A stretch of 64,000 nucleotides of DNA from NCBI RefSeq assembly GCF_000280495.2, contig NZ_CP018016.1, forward strand, positions 2,976,001 through 3,040,000, in the 5' to 3' direction. Both the position numbers and the translations under genes were made by a program. How positions within the stretch are numbered: position 1 is the first letter of the stretch; each line of letters begins with the position of its first letter. The notes beneath the pieces are model-generated. The model was not told where the DNA came from. It ran no database searches and saw nothing but the letters and a program-made list of their open reading frames with translations. This DNA comes from Kosakonia radicincitans DSM 16656. Lineage in GTDB: Bacteria > Pseudomonadota > Gammaproteobacteria > Enterobacterales > Enterobacteriaceae. Below are positions 18,766-27,851 of the stretch, piece by piece.

Positions 18766-19377
18766 ATGACTGACCTAACCGGTGAAAATTTTGTCGTGAC
18801 CGCCCGCGTTCTGGGCGCGCTGTTTTACTACCCGCCGCAGAGCGAGCAGTGCCAGCCGCTGATTGCCGCGTTCACACAGGGAGACTGGGCGAAACAGTGG
18901 CCGCTCCCGCAAACCGACCTTGCGCCGCTGGTGGCTGAGTTCGCCGCGCCCTGTGACGAACCGCTGTCTGAAGCCTGGCAGCGCCTGTTTATTGGCCCGT
19001 GGGCGCTGCCTGCGCCGCCGTGGGGTTCCGTATGGCTGGATAAAGAATCGGTGCTGTTTGGCGATTCCACGCTGGCGCTGCGCCAGTGGATGCGGGAAAA
19101 CAATATCGCCTTCGACAGCCGGCAAAATGAGCCGGAGGATCACTTCGGCGCACTGCTGTTACTGGCGGCGTGGCTGGCTGAAGAGGGAAATAGCGACGCC
19201 TGCGAGCGGCTGCTGGCCTGGCATCTGCTGCCGTGGGCCGGGCGTTTCCTGACGGTCTTTACCAACGAAGCGCAGCATCCTTTCTGGTGCTCAGTTGGAA
19301 AACTGGCGCAGCTGACGCTGGCCAGTTGGCAATCGCGCTTGCTGATCCCGGTCGCACAAAAACCCTTGTTTCGTTAA
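18766..19377 (+). CDS. dmsD: Tat proofreading chaperone DmsD
   Basis: A 203-residue cytoplasmic chaperone of the TorD/DmsD family, equal in length to E. coli DmsD (YnfI). It binds the Tat signal peptides of DmsA and YnfE during cofactor loading. The helical family pattern is present (AWQRLFIGPWALPAPPWGSV; DHFGALLLLAAWLAEEG; WAGRFLTVFTNEAQHPFW). It follows ynfH after a REP element, so it is probably co-transcribed with ynfEGH. Confidence 0.93.
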   Translation: MTDLTGENFVVTARVLGALFYYPPQSEQCQPLIAAFTQGDWAKQWPLPQTDLAPLVAEFAAPCDEPLSEAWQRLFIGPWALPAPPWGSVWLDKESVLFGDSTLALRQWMRENNIAFDSRQNEPEDHFGALLLLAAWLAEEGNSDACERLLAWHLLPWAGRFLTVFTNEAQHPFWCSVGKLAQLTLASWQSRLLIPVAQKPLFR

Positions 19378-19663
19378 TCCCGACCCGGCGTAACTGCCGG
19401 GATTTCCACGCTTTGTCATCATATATATGTGACATTGTCACTTTAAACCGGTGCTTTTAAGACAATTCTTTACTTCCGGTTCGCAACCGTTATCTCATCA
19501 GGTCTGGCGTCTCTTTCCGGCATCATCCCGGCGCAAAGTAAATTTCCCCGTCACTGGAATCCTTCCCAGGCGCTTGCTATAGGTCAAGTCACCCTGCCGA
19601 ACATGGCATAACAACACGCAACGCCCGTTGCCATAACGCATGCAAACAGGGAGAAACATTGCA

Positions 19664-20374
19664 ATGCAACTATCCGTACTTACCCGCGCCCTGCTGTTTA
19701 TCGTCGGGATCGCCATAGTTCTGGCCCTGCTGACCTGGGGAATTGGTCTGGACACCCTCAAAGCCCGCCAGGTCGATCTGCTTTATCTCGGGCAGCAGCA
19801 CCTGATTCTGGTGTTCAGCTCAATGTTCTTCGCCCTGCTGGTGGGCATTCCGAGCGGTATCGCGCTTAGCCGTCCTGCCGCACGCGGCGTGGCGGAATAC
19901 GTGATGCAAATCTTTAATGTCGGCAATACGCTGCCGCCGCTCGCCGTTCTGGCACTGGCAATGGTGGTGATTGGCATTGGCGATACACCGGCGATCATTG
20001 CGCTGTTCCTCGCGTCGCTGCTGCCGATTGTGCGTAACACCTACGCCGGGCTGTGCTCGGTGCCTGCGTCGTTAATTGAAGCCGCGAACGGCATCGGTAT
20101 GACCAAATGGCAACGCCTGCGCCAGGTGGAGATCCCCAATGCCATGCCGGTGATCCTCTCCGGGGTGCGTATTGCCACCGCCATCAACGTCGGAACTGCG
20201 CCGCTGGCATTCCTGATTGGTGCCAGTAGCTACGGTGAATTGATCTTTCCGGGAATCTACCTGAACGACTTCCCAACGCTGATTTTAGGCGCTGCGGCCA
20301 CCGCGCTGTTCGCCCTGATCCTCGACACTCTGCTGGCGGCGCTGGGCCGCTTCCTTAGCCCGCACACGGCCTGA
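19664..20374 (+). CDS. osmY: Osmoprotectant ABC permease (OsmY of the Salmonella OsmU system)
   Basis: A 236-residue inner-membrane permease of the ProW/OpuC group, with the binding-protein-dependent transport motif [24 protein letters not shown] that contacts the ATPase. First of four genes (permease, binding protein, permease, ATPase) in the order of the Salmonella OsmU genes, which import glycine betaine and choline-O-sulfate at high osmolarity. Not to be confused with the unrelated E. coli osmY. The start at 19664 (MQLSVLTR) has GGGAGA upstream; a reading from 19640 adds eight residues. Confidence 0.78.
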   Translation: MQLSVLTRALLFIVGIAIVLALLTWGIGLDTLKARQVDLLYLGQQHLILVFSSMFFALLVGIPSGIALSRPAARGVAEYVMQIFNVGNTLPPLAVLALAMVVIGIGDTPAIIALFLASLLPIVRNTYAGLCSVPASLIEAANGIGMTKWQRLRQVEIPNAMPVILSGVRIATAINVGTAPLAFLIGASSYGELIFPGIYLNDFPTLILGAAATALFALILDTLLAALGRFLSPHTA

Positions 20375-20394
20375 AAACAACAAGAGGGAACCTG

Positions 20395-21297
20395 ATGAAA
20401 AGATTGACCCGCTTGCTCGGTGCGCTTGCCGCTGCGGTCTTATTTTCCGCCAGCGCGCATGCCGCGCCGCTGATTCTGGCGACCAAAAGTTTTACCGAGC
20501 AGCACATCTTGTCGGCGATGACCGTGCAGTATCTGCAAAAACGCGGTTTCCAGGTACAGCCGCAGACCAATATCGCCACGGTGATCTCACGTAACGCAAT
20601 GATCAACAAGCAAATTGATATGACCTGGGAGTACACCGGCACCTCGCTGATTATCTTCAATCACATTAACCAGCGCATGTCGCCACAGGAGTCTTACGAC
20701 ACGGTAAAACGCCTCGACGCGAAGCACGGACTGGTGTGGCTGAAGCCAGCCAACATGAATAACACCTACGCCTTTGCCATGCAGCGTAAACGGGCAGAAG
20801 CCGAACACATCACCACCATGTCGCAGATGGTGGCGAAGATTGAACAGATCCGTAAAACCGATCCCAAACACAACTGGTTGCTGGGGCTGGATCTGGAGTT
20901 CGCCGGGCGCAGCGACGGCATGAAACCTCTGCAACAGGCCTATGGGATGGCGCTGGATCGCCCGCAAATTCGCCAGATGGATCCCGGGCTTGTTTATAAC
21001 GCCATCCGCGATGGCTTTGTTGATGCCGGGCTGGTCTACACCACTGACGGGCGCGTGAAAGGCTTCGATCTCAAAGTGCTGGAAGATGACAAAGGTTTCT
21101 TCCCGAGTTATGCGGTCACGCCCGTGGTGCGTGAAGATACGCTGAAAGCCAATCCGGGGCTGGAAGAGGCGCTGAATACCCTTTCGGGGCTGTTAAATAA
21201 CGACGTCATTATGACGCTTAACGCCAAAGTGGATATTGACCACCAGACACCGCAGCAAGTCGCCCACGATTTCCTGCATGAAAAAGGGTTGTTGTAA
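20395..21297 (+). CDS. osmX: Osmoprotectant-binding periplasmic protein (OsmX)
   Basis: A 300-residue substrate-binding protein of the OpuAC/ProX type with a signal peptide cleaved after AHAA. Ligand-pocket segments typical of betaine binders are visible ([34 protein letters not shown]). It begins 20 bases after the permease with an AGAGGGAA ribosome-binding site. It delivers glycine betaine-like solutes to the two permeases of the same operon. Confidence 0.85.
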   Translation: MKRLTRLLGALAAAVLFSASAHAAPLILATKSFTEQHILSAMTVQYLQKRGFQVQPQTNIATVISRNAMINKQIDMTWEYTGTSLIIFNHINQRMSPQESYDTVKRLDAKHGLVWLKPANMNNTYAFAMQRKRAEAEHITTMSQMVAKIEQIRKTDPKHNWLLGLDLEFAGRSDGMKPLQQAYGMALDRPQIRQMDPGLVYNAIRDGFVDAGLVYTTDGRVKGFDLKVLEDDKGFFPSYAVTPVVREDTLKANPGLEEALNTLSGLLNNDVIMTLNAKVDIDHQTPQQVAHDFLHEKGLL

Positions 21298-21306
21298 GGA
21301 GAGCCT

Positions 21307-21954
21307 ATGGAGACGATTCATTACATGATGGACAACGCAGGCTATCTGGCAAGCCTTACCTTCCAGCATTTGTGGCTGGTACTGCTGGCCGTTGGCCTGG
21401 CGATTATCATCGGCGTTCCGCTCGGCATTCTGATTGTGCGCCATAAGTGGCTGGCGACGCCGGTTCTCGGGCTGGCAACGCTGGTGCTGACCATTCCGTC
21501 AATTGCCCTGTTCGGGCTGATGATCCCGCTGTTTTCGCTGATCGGTCAGGGGATTGGCGCCCTGCCCGCCATCACCGCCGTTTTTCTCTATTCACTACTG
21601 CCGATTGTGCGTAACACCCACACGGCGCTGGACAGCCTGCCGCCGGGGCTGCGCGAAGCCGGACGCGGTATCGGCATGACCTTCTGGCAACGCCTGCGCT
21701 GGGTCGAAATTCCGATGGCGCTGCCGGTGATTTTCGGTGGTATCCGCACGGCTGTGGTGATGAATATCGGCGTGATGGCTATTGCCGCCGTCATTGGCGC
21801 AGGCGGTCTGGGATTGCTGTTGCTGAACGGTATTGGCGGCAGTGACATTCGTATGTTAATTGCCGGGGCGCTGATGATTTGCGTACTCGCGATTGTGCTC
21901 GACTGGTTATTGCACCGCTTACAAATTGTGCTGACGCCGAAGGGGATTCGCTAA
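21307..21954 (+). CDS. osmW: Osmoprotectant ABC permease (OsmW)
   Basis: A 215-residue permease paralogous to the first gene of the operon, with the EAA loop REAGRGIGMTFWQRLRWVEIPMALP and five to six membrane helices. The stop codon TAA shares its last base with the ATG of the ATPase gene, a sign of tight translational coupling. The two different permeases presumably form a heterodimer. Confidence 0.8.
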   Translation: METIHYMMDNAGYLASLTFQHLWLVLLAVGLAIIIGVPLGILIVRHKWLATPVLGLATLVLTIPSIALFGLMIPLFSLIGQGIGALPAITAVFLYSLLPIVRNTHTALDSLPPGLREAGRGIGMTFWQRLRWVEIPMALPVIFGGIRTAVVMNIGVMAIAAVIGAGGLGLLLLNGIGGSDIRMLIAGALMICVLAIVLDWLLHRLQIVLTPKGIR

Positions 21955-23099
21955 TGATTAAACTGGAAAATCTGACCAAACAATTTACGCAGAAAAACGG
22001 CCAGACAGTGAAGGCTGTCGATAACGTCAATCTGACTGTACCGGAAGGTGAAATGTGCGTACTGCTCGGCCCTTCCGGCTGCGGTAAAACCACCACGCTG
22101 AAGATGATCAACCGCCTGATTGCACCGAGCAGCGGCTCGATTTTCATCAACGGTGAAGACACCAGCGCCATGGATACCGTCACCCTGCGGCGCAATATTG
22201 GCTACGTGATTCAGCAGATTGGTCTGTTTCCCAATATGACCATCGAAGAGAACATTACTGTCGTTCCGCGCATGCTGGGCTGGGATAAAGCGCGCTGTAA
22301 AAGCCGTGCCGAAGAGTTGATGGAGATGGTGGCGCTGGATGCGAAAAAATTCCTTCATCGCTACCCGCGCGAAATGTCCGGCGGCCAGCAGCAGCGTATC
22401 GGCGTGATCCGCGCGCTGGCGGCCGATCCGCCGGTACTGCTGATGGATGAGCCATTCGGCGCGGTCGACCCTATCAACCGTGAAGTGATCCAGAACCAGT
22501 TCCTTGAGATGCAGCGCAAGCTGAAAAAAACGGTGATGCTGGTCAGCCACGATATCGATGAAGCGCTGAAGCTCGGCGATCGTATTGCGGTGTTCCGCCA
22601 GGGACGCATCGTACAGTGCGCCAGCCCGGATGAGCTGCTGGCCAAACCGGCCAATGAATTTGTCGGTTCGTTTGTCGGCCAGGATCGCACACTGAAGCGG
22701 TTGCTGCTGGTTTCCGCAGGCGACGTCACCGATCAACAGCCGACGATTACGGTGCGGGAATCCACTCCGGCGGCGGAAGCCTTTGCCACCATGGATGACA
22801 ACGATATTCGCGCCATTACCGTCGTGGATTCGGCGGGTAAACCGCTGGGTTTTGTTAAACGTCGCGAAGCGCGAAACGCGCCGGGCAGCTGTTCCGATTT
22901 GCTGCATCCGTTCCGTATTACCGGGAAAGCGGAAGATAACCTGCGCGTGGTATTGTCACGGCTGTACGAAAGCAACACCAGTTGGATGCCGATTGTCGAT
23001 GAGGATGGTCGTTATAACGGTGAAATTTCGCAGGACTATATTGCGGAGTATTTAAGTTCGGGCAGAACACGCCGGGTACTGAATATTCATGATGCGTAA
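21954..23099 (+). CDS. osmV: Osmoprotectant ABC ATPase (OsmV)
   Basis: A 381-residue ATPase of the ProV/OpuCA type. Walker A GPSGCGKT, signature MSGGQQQRIGV, Walker B LLMDEPFGAVD and the H-loop VSHDIDEAL are all present. The C-terminal third carries two CBS domains (ITVRESTPAAEAFATM; DNLRVVLSRLYESN), which in related transporters sense ionic strength. It overlaps osmW by one base and ends at a strong terminator. Confidence 0.85.
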   Translation: MIKLENLTKQFTQKNGQTVKAVDNVNLTVPEGEMCVLLGPSGCGKTTTLKMINRLIAPSSGSIFINGEDTSAMDTVTLRRNIGYVIQQIGLFPNMTIEENITVVPRMLGWDKARCKSRAEELMEMVALDAKKFLHRYPREMSGGQQQRIGVIRALAADPPVLLMDEPFGAVDPINREVIQNQFLEMQRKLKKTVMLVSHDIDEALKLGDRIAVFRQGRIVQCASPDELLAKPANEFVGSFVGQDRTLKRLLLVSAGDVTDQQPTITVRESTPAAEAFATMDDNDIRAITVVDSAGKPLGFVKRREARNAPGSCSDLLHPFRITGKAEDNLRVVLSRLYESNTSWMPIVDEDGRYNGEISQDYIAEYLSSGRTRRVLNIHDA

Positions 23100-23102
23100 C
23101 AG

Positions 23103-23128
23103 AAGCCCCTCAGATGAGGGGCTTTTTT
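23103..23128 (+). terminator. Terminator of the osmU operon
   Basis: AAGCCCCTC and GAGGGGCTT form a perfect stem with a four-base loop, followed by TTTTTT. It also lies at the end of the convergent bioD2. Confidence 0.9.
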
Positions 23129-23823
23129 CAGGCGAGGATGCGGTCGGCAACTAACATGCCGGTCGCCATCTGCAAATTGATGTATTGCGCCAGATCGCGC
23201 TGCTCGGCGCGCGGCAGATAGGGTAACTCACCAACCAGCGGCGCAGGCAGTTTTTTGCTCAGCACATTGATAATTTCAGCATAATGCGCCAGCCCTGGGT
23301 TGATACGGTTCGCCACCCAGCCAATCAGCGGCAGACCGTCGCTGGCAATCGCCTGCGCGGTCAGCAAAGCGTGGTTAATGCAGCCTTCCTGGATACCCAC
23401 CACCATCACCACCGCCATCTGCTCCTGTACCACCCACTCGGAGAGCGGGCGCAAATCATTCATCAGGCTGCGCCAGCCGCCGGTTCCCTCGACCACCACG
23501 TGATCGACTTTTTCACACAGGTTGACCAGGCCGTTAGAAAGCAGGCTGTAATTGATGGGGCAACTGTGCGCAACGCTACTTTCCTCTTCGCTCAGGGCAA
23601 TCGGGTTTATCGCCTGGTAAGGTAAATCCAGCGAGGAAACGCTTTGCAGTACCAGCGCGTCTTTGTTGCGCAATCCTTCCGGCGTCTCTTTGCTTCCTTT
23701 AGCAACAGGTTTGTAACCTGCCACTGTTTTGCCGCTGGCAGCCAGCGCCTGGAGAAGCGCGCGGGATGCCACTGTCTTCCCGACAGAAGTGTCTGTACCC
23801 GTTACAAAGAAACGCTTAAGCAT
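23128..23823 (-). CDS. bioD2: Dethiobiotin synthetase-like protein BioD2 (YnfK)
   Basis: A 231-residue ATP-dependent synthetase of the BioD family, which closes the ureido ring of dethiobiotin from diaminopelargonate and CO2. The P-loop GTDTSVGKT, the VAGYKPVA segment and EGTGGW are present. This is the second enterobacterial copy, next to mlc as in E. coli ynfK; its role beside bioD is unclear. The start is set at 23823 (MLKRFFVTG) in agreement with the family; an ATG four codons upstream is also in frame. Confidence 0.9.
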   Translation of the reverse strand: MLKRFFVTGTDTSVGKTVASRALLQALAASGKTVAGYKPVAKGSKETPEGLRNKDALVLQSVSSLDLPYQAINPIALSEEESSVAHSCPINYSLLSNGLVNLCEKVDHVVVEGTGGWRSLMNDLRPLSEWVVQEQMAVVMVVGIQEGCINHALLTAQAIASDGLPLIGWVANRINPGLAHYAEIINVLSKKLPAPLVGELPYLPRAEQRDLAQYINLQMATGMLVADRILA

Positions 23824-23948
23824 CTCGATTTCCACCGTTGTTCTACGAAAATATAAACCAGGAGAATAATTCAGTGGGGAAAGTCTAAGATAAGTATCAT
23901 CGGCCCAGCTTGAGGTAGCGCAATTTTTACGACAACAATGTAAAAATG

Positions 23949-25169
23949 TTACCCCTGCAACAAACGGATAAGCAAAGATCCGTTATACATCGCGTCTTTT
24001 ACCAGCGCGGCACCAGCCATCGTGCCCTGATTGGTGAACTGGGTACTCTCAACGGAAATATGCTGGCTGTATGCCGGTAACGCCTGCTGGCGAATGCAAT
24101 CGGCAATAGCGGGAAAGAGAATGTCTGCCGCTTTGCTCAGCGGCGAGCCAATGAGTATTTTTTGCGGGTTGAACAAATTCACCATAATGGCAAGGATACG
24201 ACCAATATTCGCCCCGACGCCGCTGATGATATCTTTCGCCAGCAAATCGCCCTGCTGCGCCGCCTGACATAACCACTCCACCGTTAACGGCTTCTGATGC
24301 AGCATTGAACTCATCGACTGGCTCATGCGTAACTGCGCCAGTTCCAGCACGCTTTCAACGCTGGCAATGGTTTCAAGACAACCGTGGTTGCCGCAATAGC
24401 AGCGCTTACCGTAAGGGTCCACCTGGGTGTGTCCAATCTCCACCAGGCTGCTGCTGCCCGCGTGCAGCAAGCGTCCGTCGGTGATCACTCCGGCGCCAAC
24501 GTTGTGGTCAATCACCACCTGAATAACATCGCGCGCGCCGCGTGAAGCGCCGAACAGCGCTTCTGCCATGGTCCACGCGCTGATGTCGTGCTGCACGTAA
24601 ACCGGCACGCCGGTGTGCTTCTCCAGCGTTTCACCCAGCGGCATATCTTTCACTTCCGTGTAAAACGGCATACGGTGAACGATACCATTCTCGGTATCAA
24701 TGATTCCCGGCAGCGTGATGGCAATTGAGGTCAGACGCTCCAGGCGATTCTGGTGGCGGGTAAAAAAGCTGTCGATAAGGTGAATAATGCGATCCAGCAG
24801 CGGCATCTCATCGCCCAGCGGCAGTTCAAGCCGGTCTTCCACCACCAGCTTGCTGCTGAGATCGCGCAGCGAGAGAAAGATTTCCCCGCGGCTAATACGC
24901 AGCGAGAGATAGTGCCAGGCTTCGGTCTCTACCACCAACCCGACCGCCGGACGCCCACGGCTGCCCGGCTCCTGGATCTCCGTCTCCTGCACCAGATGTG
25001 CTTCCAGCATTTCACGCACAATTTTAGTAATGCTCGCCGGCGCGAGTTGCGCCAGACGCGATAAATCGATGCGCGAAACCGGGCCAAGCTGATCAATAAG
25101 GCGATAAACCGCCCCCGCGTTGGTCTGCTTAATCTGATCAATATGCCCAGGCTGACTATCAGCAACCAC
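23949..25169 (-). CDS. mlc: Glucose-responsive global regulator Mlc (DgsA)
   Basis: A 406-residue ROK-family repressor of ptsG, ptsHI, manXYZ and malT; it is inactivated by binding unphosphorylated EIICB-Glc at the membrane. An N-terminal winged helix-turn-helix (residues ~15-80) is followed by the ROK domain, with the zinc motif GHTQVDPYGKRCYCGNHGC. The start is a GTG at 25169 with GGAGTC upstream, as in E. coli; the longer frame to 25229 is not needed. Confidence 0.94.
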   Translation of the reverse strand: MVADSQPGHIDQIKQTNAGAVYRLIDQLGPVSRIDLSRLAQLAPASITKIVREMLEAHLVQETEIQEPGSRGRPAVGLVVETEAWHYLSLRISRGEIFLSLRDLSSKLVVEDRLELPLGDEMPLLDRIIHLIDSFFTRHQNRLERLTSIAITLPGIIDTENGIVHRMPFYTEVKDMPLGETLEKHTGVPVYVQHDISAWTMAEALFGASRGARDVIQVVIDHNVGAGVITDGRLLHAGSSSLVEIGHTQVDPYGKRCYCGNHGCLETIASVESVLELAQLRMSQSMSSMLHQKPLTVEWLCQAAQQGDLLAKDIISGVGANIGRILAIMVNLFNPQKILIGSPLSKAADILFPAIADCIRQQALPAYSQHISVESTQFTNQGTMAGAALVKDAMYNGSLLIRLLQG

Positions 25170-25298
25170 CTCTGACTCCCTTATTTTCGCGCTTCGAAAT
25201 AAACGTTCAGCTATGGTGAAGCACTTCACCAGGCGCCGTCAAATTTTTACCCCGGCTTGTGAGTTACAGCACATTTTGCAATGACTTATGCGTAAAAA

Positions 25299-26195
25299 TC
25301 AGCCGATTGCGGCATGTAGAAGTTGCTGCTTGAAACGCGCGGCTGCCGTTCCCTGTTCATGGTGTTTTGCCCACACCAGCCACATTTCGGAAACCGCATC
25401 CGCTTCAATAATCGGCACCCAGCGTATTTCATTGAGTTGCACCCGGTGAAACGACGCCGGGAGGATCGAGACGCCCAGCCCGGCCGCCACCAGCCCGATG
25501 ATCGTCATCGCTTCGCCCACTTCCTGGGTTATGGTGGGGATTAATTGATAGCGCCGCATCAGCCCGAGGATCTCGTCATACAGGCCAGTGCCGACGTGCG
25601 GATCAAAAAAAACAAACGGCTCCTGCGCCAGTTCCTTCAGCGACACCGCCTTGCGCGCCGCCAGCGGGTGGTCACGGTGGATCATCGCCAGCAGCGGTTC
25701 ACGCAAAATCACTTCCCATGCCAGCGTTTCAGGCAGCGGTGTATTGCGCATCAGCCCCAAATCCAGCGAGCCTTCATTCAGGGGAGCAATCTGCTCGCGG
25801 GTATTGATCTCCCGCGTCTGAATGTGCACATCCGGGTAGCGCTGGCGAAACGATGAGAGTGTATCGGAAACCGCCTTGATAAACGGCGCCGAAGAGGTGA
25901 AACCGATACGCAATTCACCGGTTTCCCCCTGATGCAGACGGGCAGCGCGGGCAGCGGCTTCATCGACCAGGCCCAAAATCTGTCGACTGTCGGCAAGAAA
26001 CTGTTTGCCGGCGGCCGTCAGCGCGACGCTGCGGTTGGTGCGAGCCAGAAGACGCGCGCCAACCTGCTGTTCGAGCAACTGGATCTGCTGGCTCAGCGGC
26101 GGTTGGGAGATATTGAGCCGTGCCGCCGCATGACCAAAATGCAGCTCTTCGGCAACGGCGATAAAGTAACGCAGATGGCGCAGTTCGATATTCAT
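25299..26195 (-). CDS. ynfL: LysR-family regulator YnfL
   Basis: A 298-residue LysR regulator with the N-terminal helix-turn-helix (LRYFIAVAEELHFGHAAARLNISQPPLSQ) and a substrate-binding effector domain. It is divergent from ynfM, with 119 AT-rich bases between, the usual layout for a LysR protein controlling its neighbour. The effector is unknown. Confidence 0.9.
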   Translation of the reverse strand: MNIELRHLRYFIAVAEELHFGHAAARLNISQPPLSQQIQLLEQQVGARLLARTNRSVALTAAGKQFLADSRQILGLVDEAAARAARLHQGETGELRIGFTSSAPFIKAVSDTLSSFRQRYPDVHIQTREINTREQIAPLNEGSLDLGLMRNTPLPETLAWEVILREPLLAMIHRDHPLAARKAVSLKELAQEPFVFFDPHVGTGLYDEILGLMRRYQLIPTITQEVGEAMTIIGLVAAGLGVSILPASFHRVQLNEIRWVPIIEADAVSEMWLVWAKHHEQGTAAARFKQQLLHAAIG

Positions 26196-26314
26196 ATTTT
26201 AAAAGTATTATTTGAGATTATTAATATATTAGACAGAATATTACACCTTTCATACTCTTATGTCCGTGGTAAGCCCGTCACCAGAATCACGGGTATGAAA
26301 TGTAAGGATCTCCA

Positions 26315-27565
26315 GTGAGTCGTACAACAACCGTTGACACCGAGCCGGCAAGCGTTGTCAACGAAATTCCTGTCGCGTTGCCGGGACAATTTATTAAACG
26401 TGGTACCCCCCAATTCATGCGCGTTACGCTGGCGCTCTTCTCCGCCGGGCTGGCAACTTTTGCCCTGCTCTATTGCGTGCAGCCGATTTTGCCGGTGTTG
26501 TCTCATGAATTTGGCGTCTCTCCTGCCAGCAGCAGTATTTCGCTGTCGATTTCCACCGCCATGCTGGCGATTGGCCTGCTGTTTACCGGCCCGCTTTCGG
26601 ACGCCATCGGGCGCAAAAAAGTGATGGTTACCGCCTTGCTGCTCGCTTCCTGCTGTACCCTGCTGTCAACGATGATGACAAGCTGGCACGGTATTCTGGT
26701 AATGCGCGCGCTGCTTGGTCTGTCGCTGAGCGGTGTGGCGGCGGTCGGGATGACCTATTTAAGCGAGGAGATCCATCCGAGCTTTGTCGCCTTCTCAATG
26801 GGGCTGTACATTAGCGGCAACTCGATTGGCGGCATGAGTGGGCGTTTAATCAGCGGTGTGTTTACCGACTTCTTTAACTGGCGAATTGCAGTCGCGGTGA
26901 TTGGCTGCTTTGCGCTGGCATCAGCGCTGATGTTCTGGAAAATCCTGCCGGAGTCGCGCCATTTTCGGCCCACTTCGCTGCGCCCGAAAACGTTACTGAT
27001 CAACCTCCATCTGCACTTGCGCGATAAAGGGCTGCCGCTGCTGTTCCTTGAAGGCTTTTTGCTGATGGGATCGTTCGTTACGCTGTTTAACTACATCGGT
27101 TATCGCCTGATGCTGTCGCCGTGGTCGCTGAGCCAGGCGGCCGTTGGCCTGCTGTCATTGGCCTATCTTACCGGCACCTGGAGCTCGCCGCGCGCCGGGG
27201 CAATGACCAGCAAATATGGTCGCGGTCCGGTGATGATCGGCTCTTCCGCCATCATGCTGTTCGGGCTGCTGCTGACCCTTTTCTCTTCGCTGTGGCTGAT
27301 TTTTCCGGGCATGCTGTTATTCACCGCCGGTTTCTTTGCCGCACACGCCGTCGCCAGTAGCTGGATCGGCCCGCGCGCGCGGCGCGCCAAAGGCCAGGCC
27401 TCATCACTCTATTTATTCAGCTACTATCTGGGTTCCAGCGTGGCCGGGACACTGGGCGGGGTTTTCTGGCACAGCTATGGCTGGAATGGCGTCGGCGGCT
27501 TTATTGCCTTGATGCTGCTGATTGCCATTCTGGTGGGCAGCCGGATCCACTCTCGTTTGCATTAA
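26315..27565 (+). CDS. ynfM: MFS transporter YnfM
   Basis: A 416-residue major facilitator with 12 predicted helices and the motif GPLSDAIGRKK between helices 2 and 3. It matches E. coli YnfM, which has been linked to arabinose and drug-like efflux when overexpressed. The start is a GTG at 26315 beginning MSRTTTVDTEPAS, preceded by AAGGATCTCC. Probably controlled by the divergent YnfL. Confidence 0.9.
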   Translation: MSRTTTVDTEPASVVNEIPVALPGQFIKRGTPQFMRVTLALFSAGLATFALLYCVQPILPVLSHEFGVSPASSSISLSISTAMLAIGLLFTGPLSDAIGRKKVMVTALLLASCCTLLSTMMTSWHGILVMRALLGLSLSGVAAVGMTYLSEEIHPSFVAFSMGLYISGNSIGGMSGRLISGVFTDFFNWRIAVAVIGCFALASALMFWKILPESRHFRPTSLRPKTLLINLHLHLRDKGLPLLFLEGFLLMGSFVTLFNYIGYRLMLSPWSLSQAAVGLLSLAYLTGTWSSPRAGAMTSKYGRGPVMIGSSAIMLFGLLLTLFSSLWLIFPGMLLFTAGFFAAHAVASSWIGPRARRAKGQASSLYLFSYYLGSSVAGTLGGVFWHSYGWNGVGGFIALMLLIAILVGSRIHSRLH

Positions 27566-27583
27566 TGCAACGACGAAAGAAGA

Positions 27584-27608
27584 GCCTCGCGTGTGCGGGG
27601 CTTTTTTT
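27584..27608 (+). terminator. Terminator of ynfM
   Basis: GCCTCGC-GTGT-GCGGGGC (one G-T pair) followed by seven T. Confidence 0.9.
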
Positions 27609-27626
27609 GCTCCGTGCGGATGTGCG

Positions 27627-27728
27627 TTAAAAGAGGCTCAAAATCGAGGTTGCGCCAACCAGTTCACGCACGGCATCCAGCGCCATCAGAGCAAAAATGA
27701 TCCAGACAAAAGGATTTATGGTTGTCAC
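27627..27728 (-). CDS. Small membrane protein, 33 residues
   Basis: A short gene that fills the space between the ynfM terminator and the M32 peptidase. It starts with GTG at 27728 after AGAAGAGA and ends with TAA at 27627. The product begins MTTINPFVWIIFALMALDAV if the GTG is read as methionine, so residues 5-19 form one membrane helix, followed by a short amphipathic tail ending SILSLF. It is similar in style to other enterobacterial single-helix small proteins, but I do not recognise the family. The evidence is the ribosome-binding site, the compact fit and the clear hydrophobic segment. Confidence 0.5.
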   Translation of the reverse strand: MTTINPFVWIIFALMALDAVRELVGATSILSLF

Positions 27729-27851
27729 TCTGTTGTCTCTTCTGCGGGTGTAAAAATCCTGTACTTCTATTATGGTACAAACTGGCCAAATGAAAGCCGG
27801 ACTACTATTTCAGGTAGTTATAGAAAAAACGCTAACGAAAATAGAGGCATT

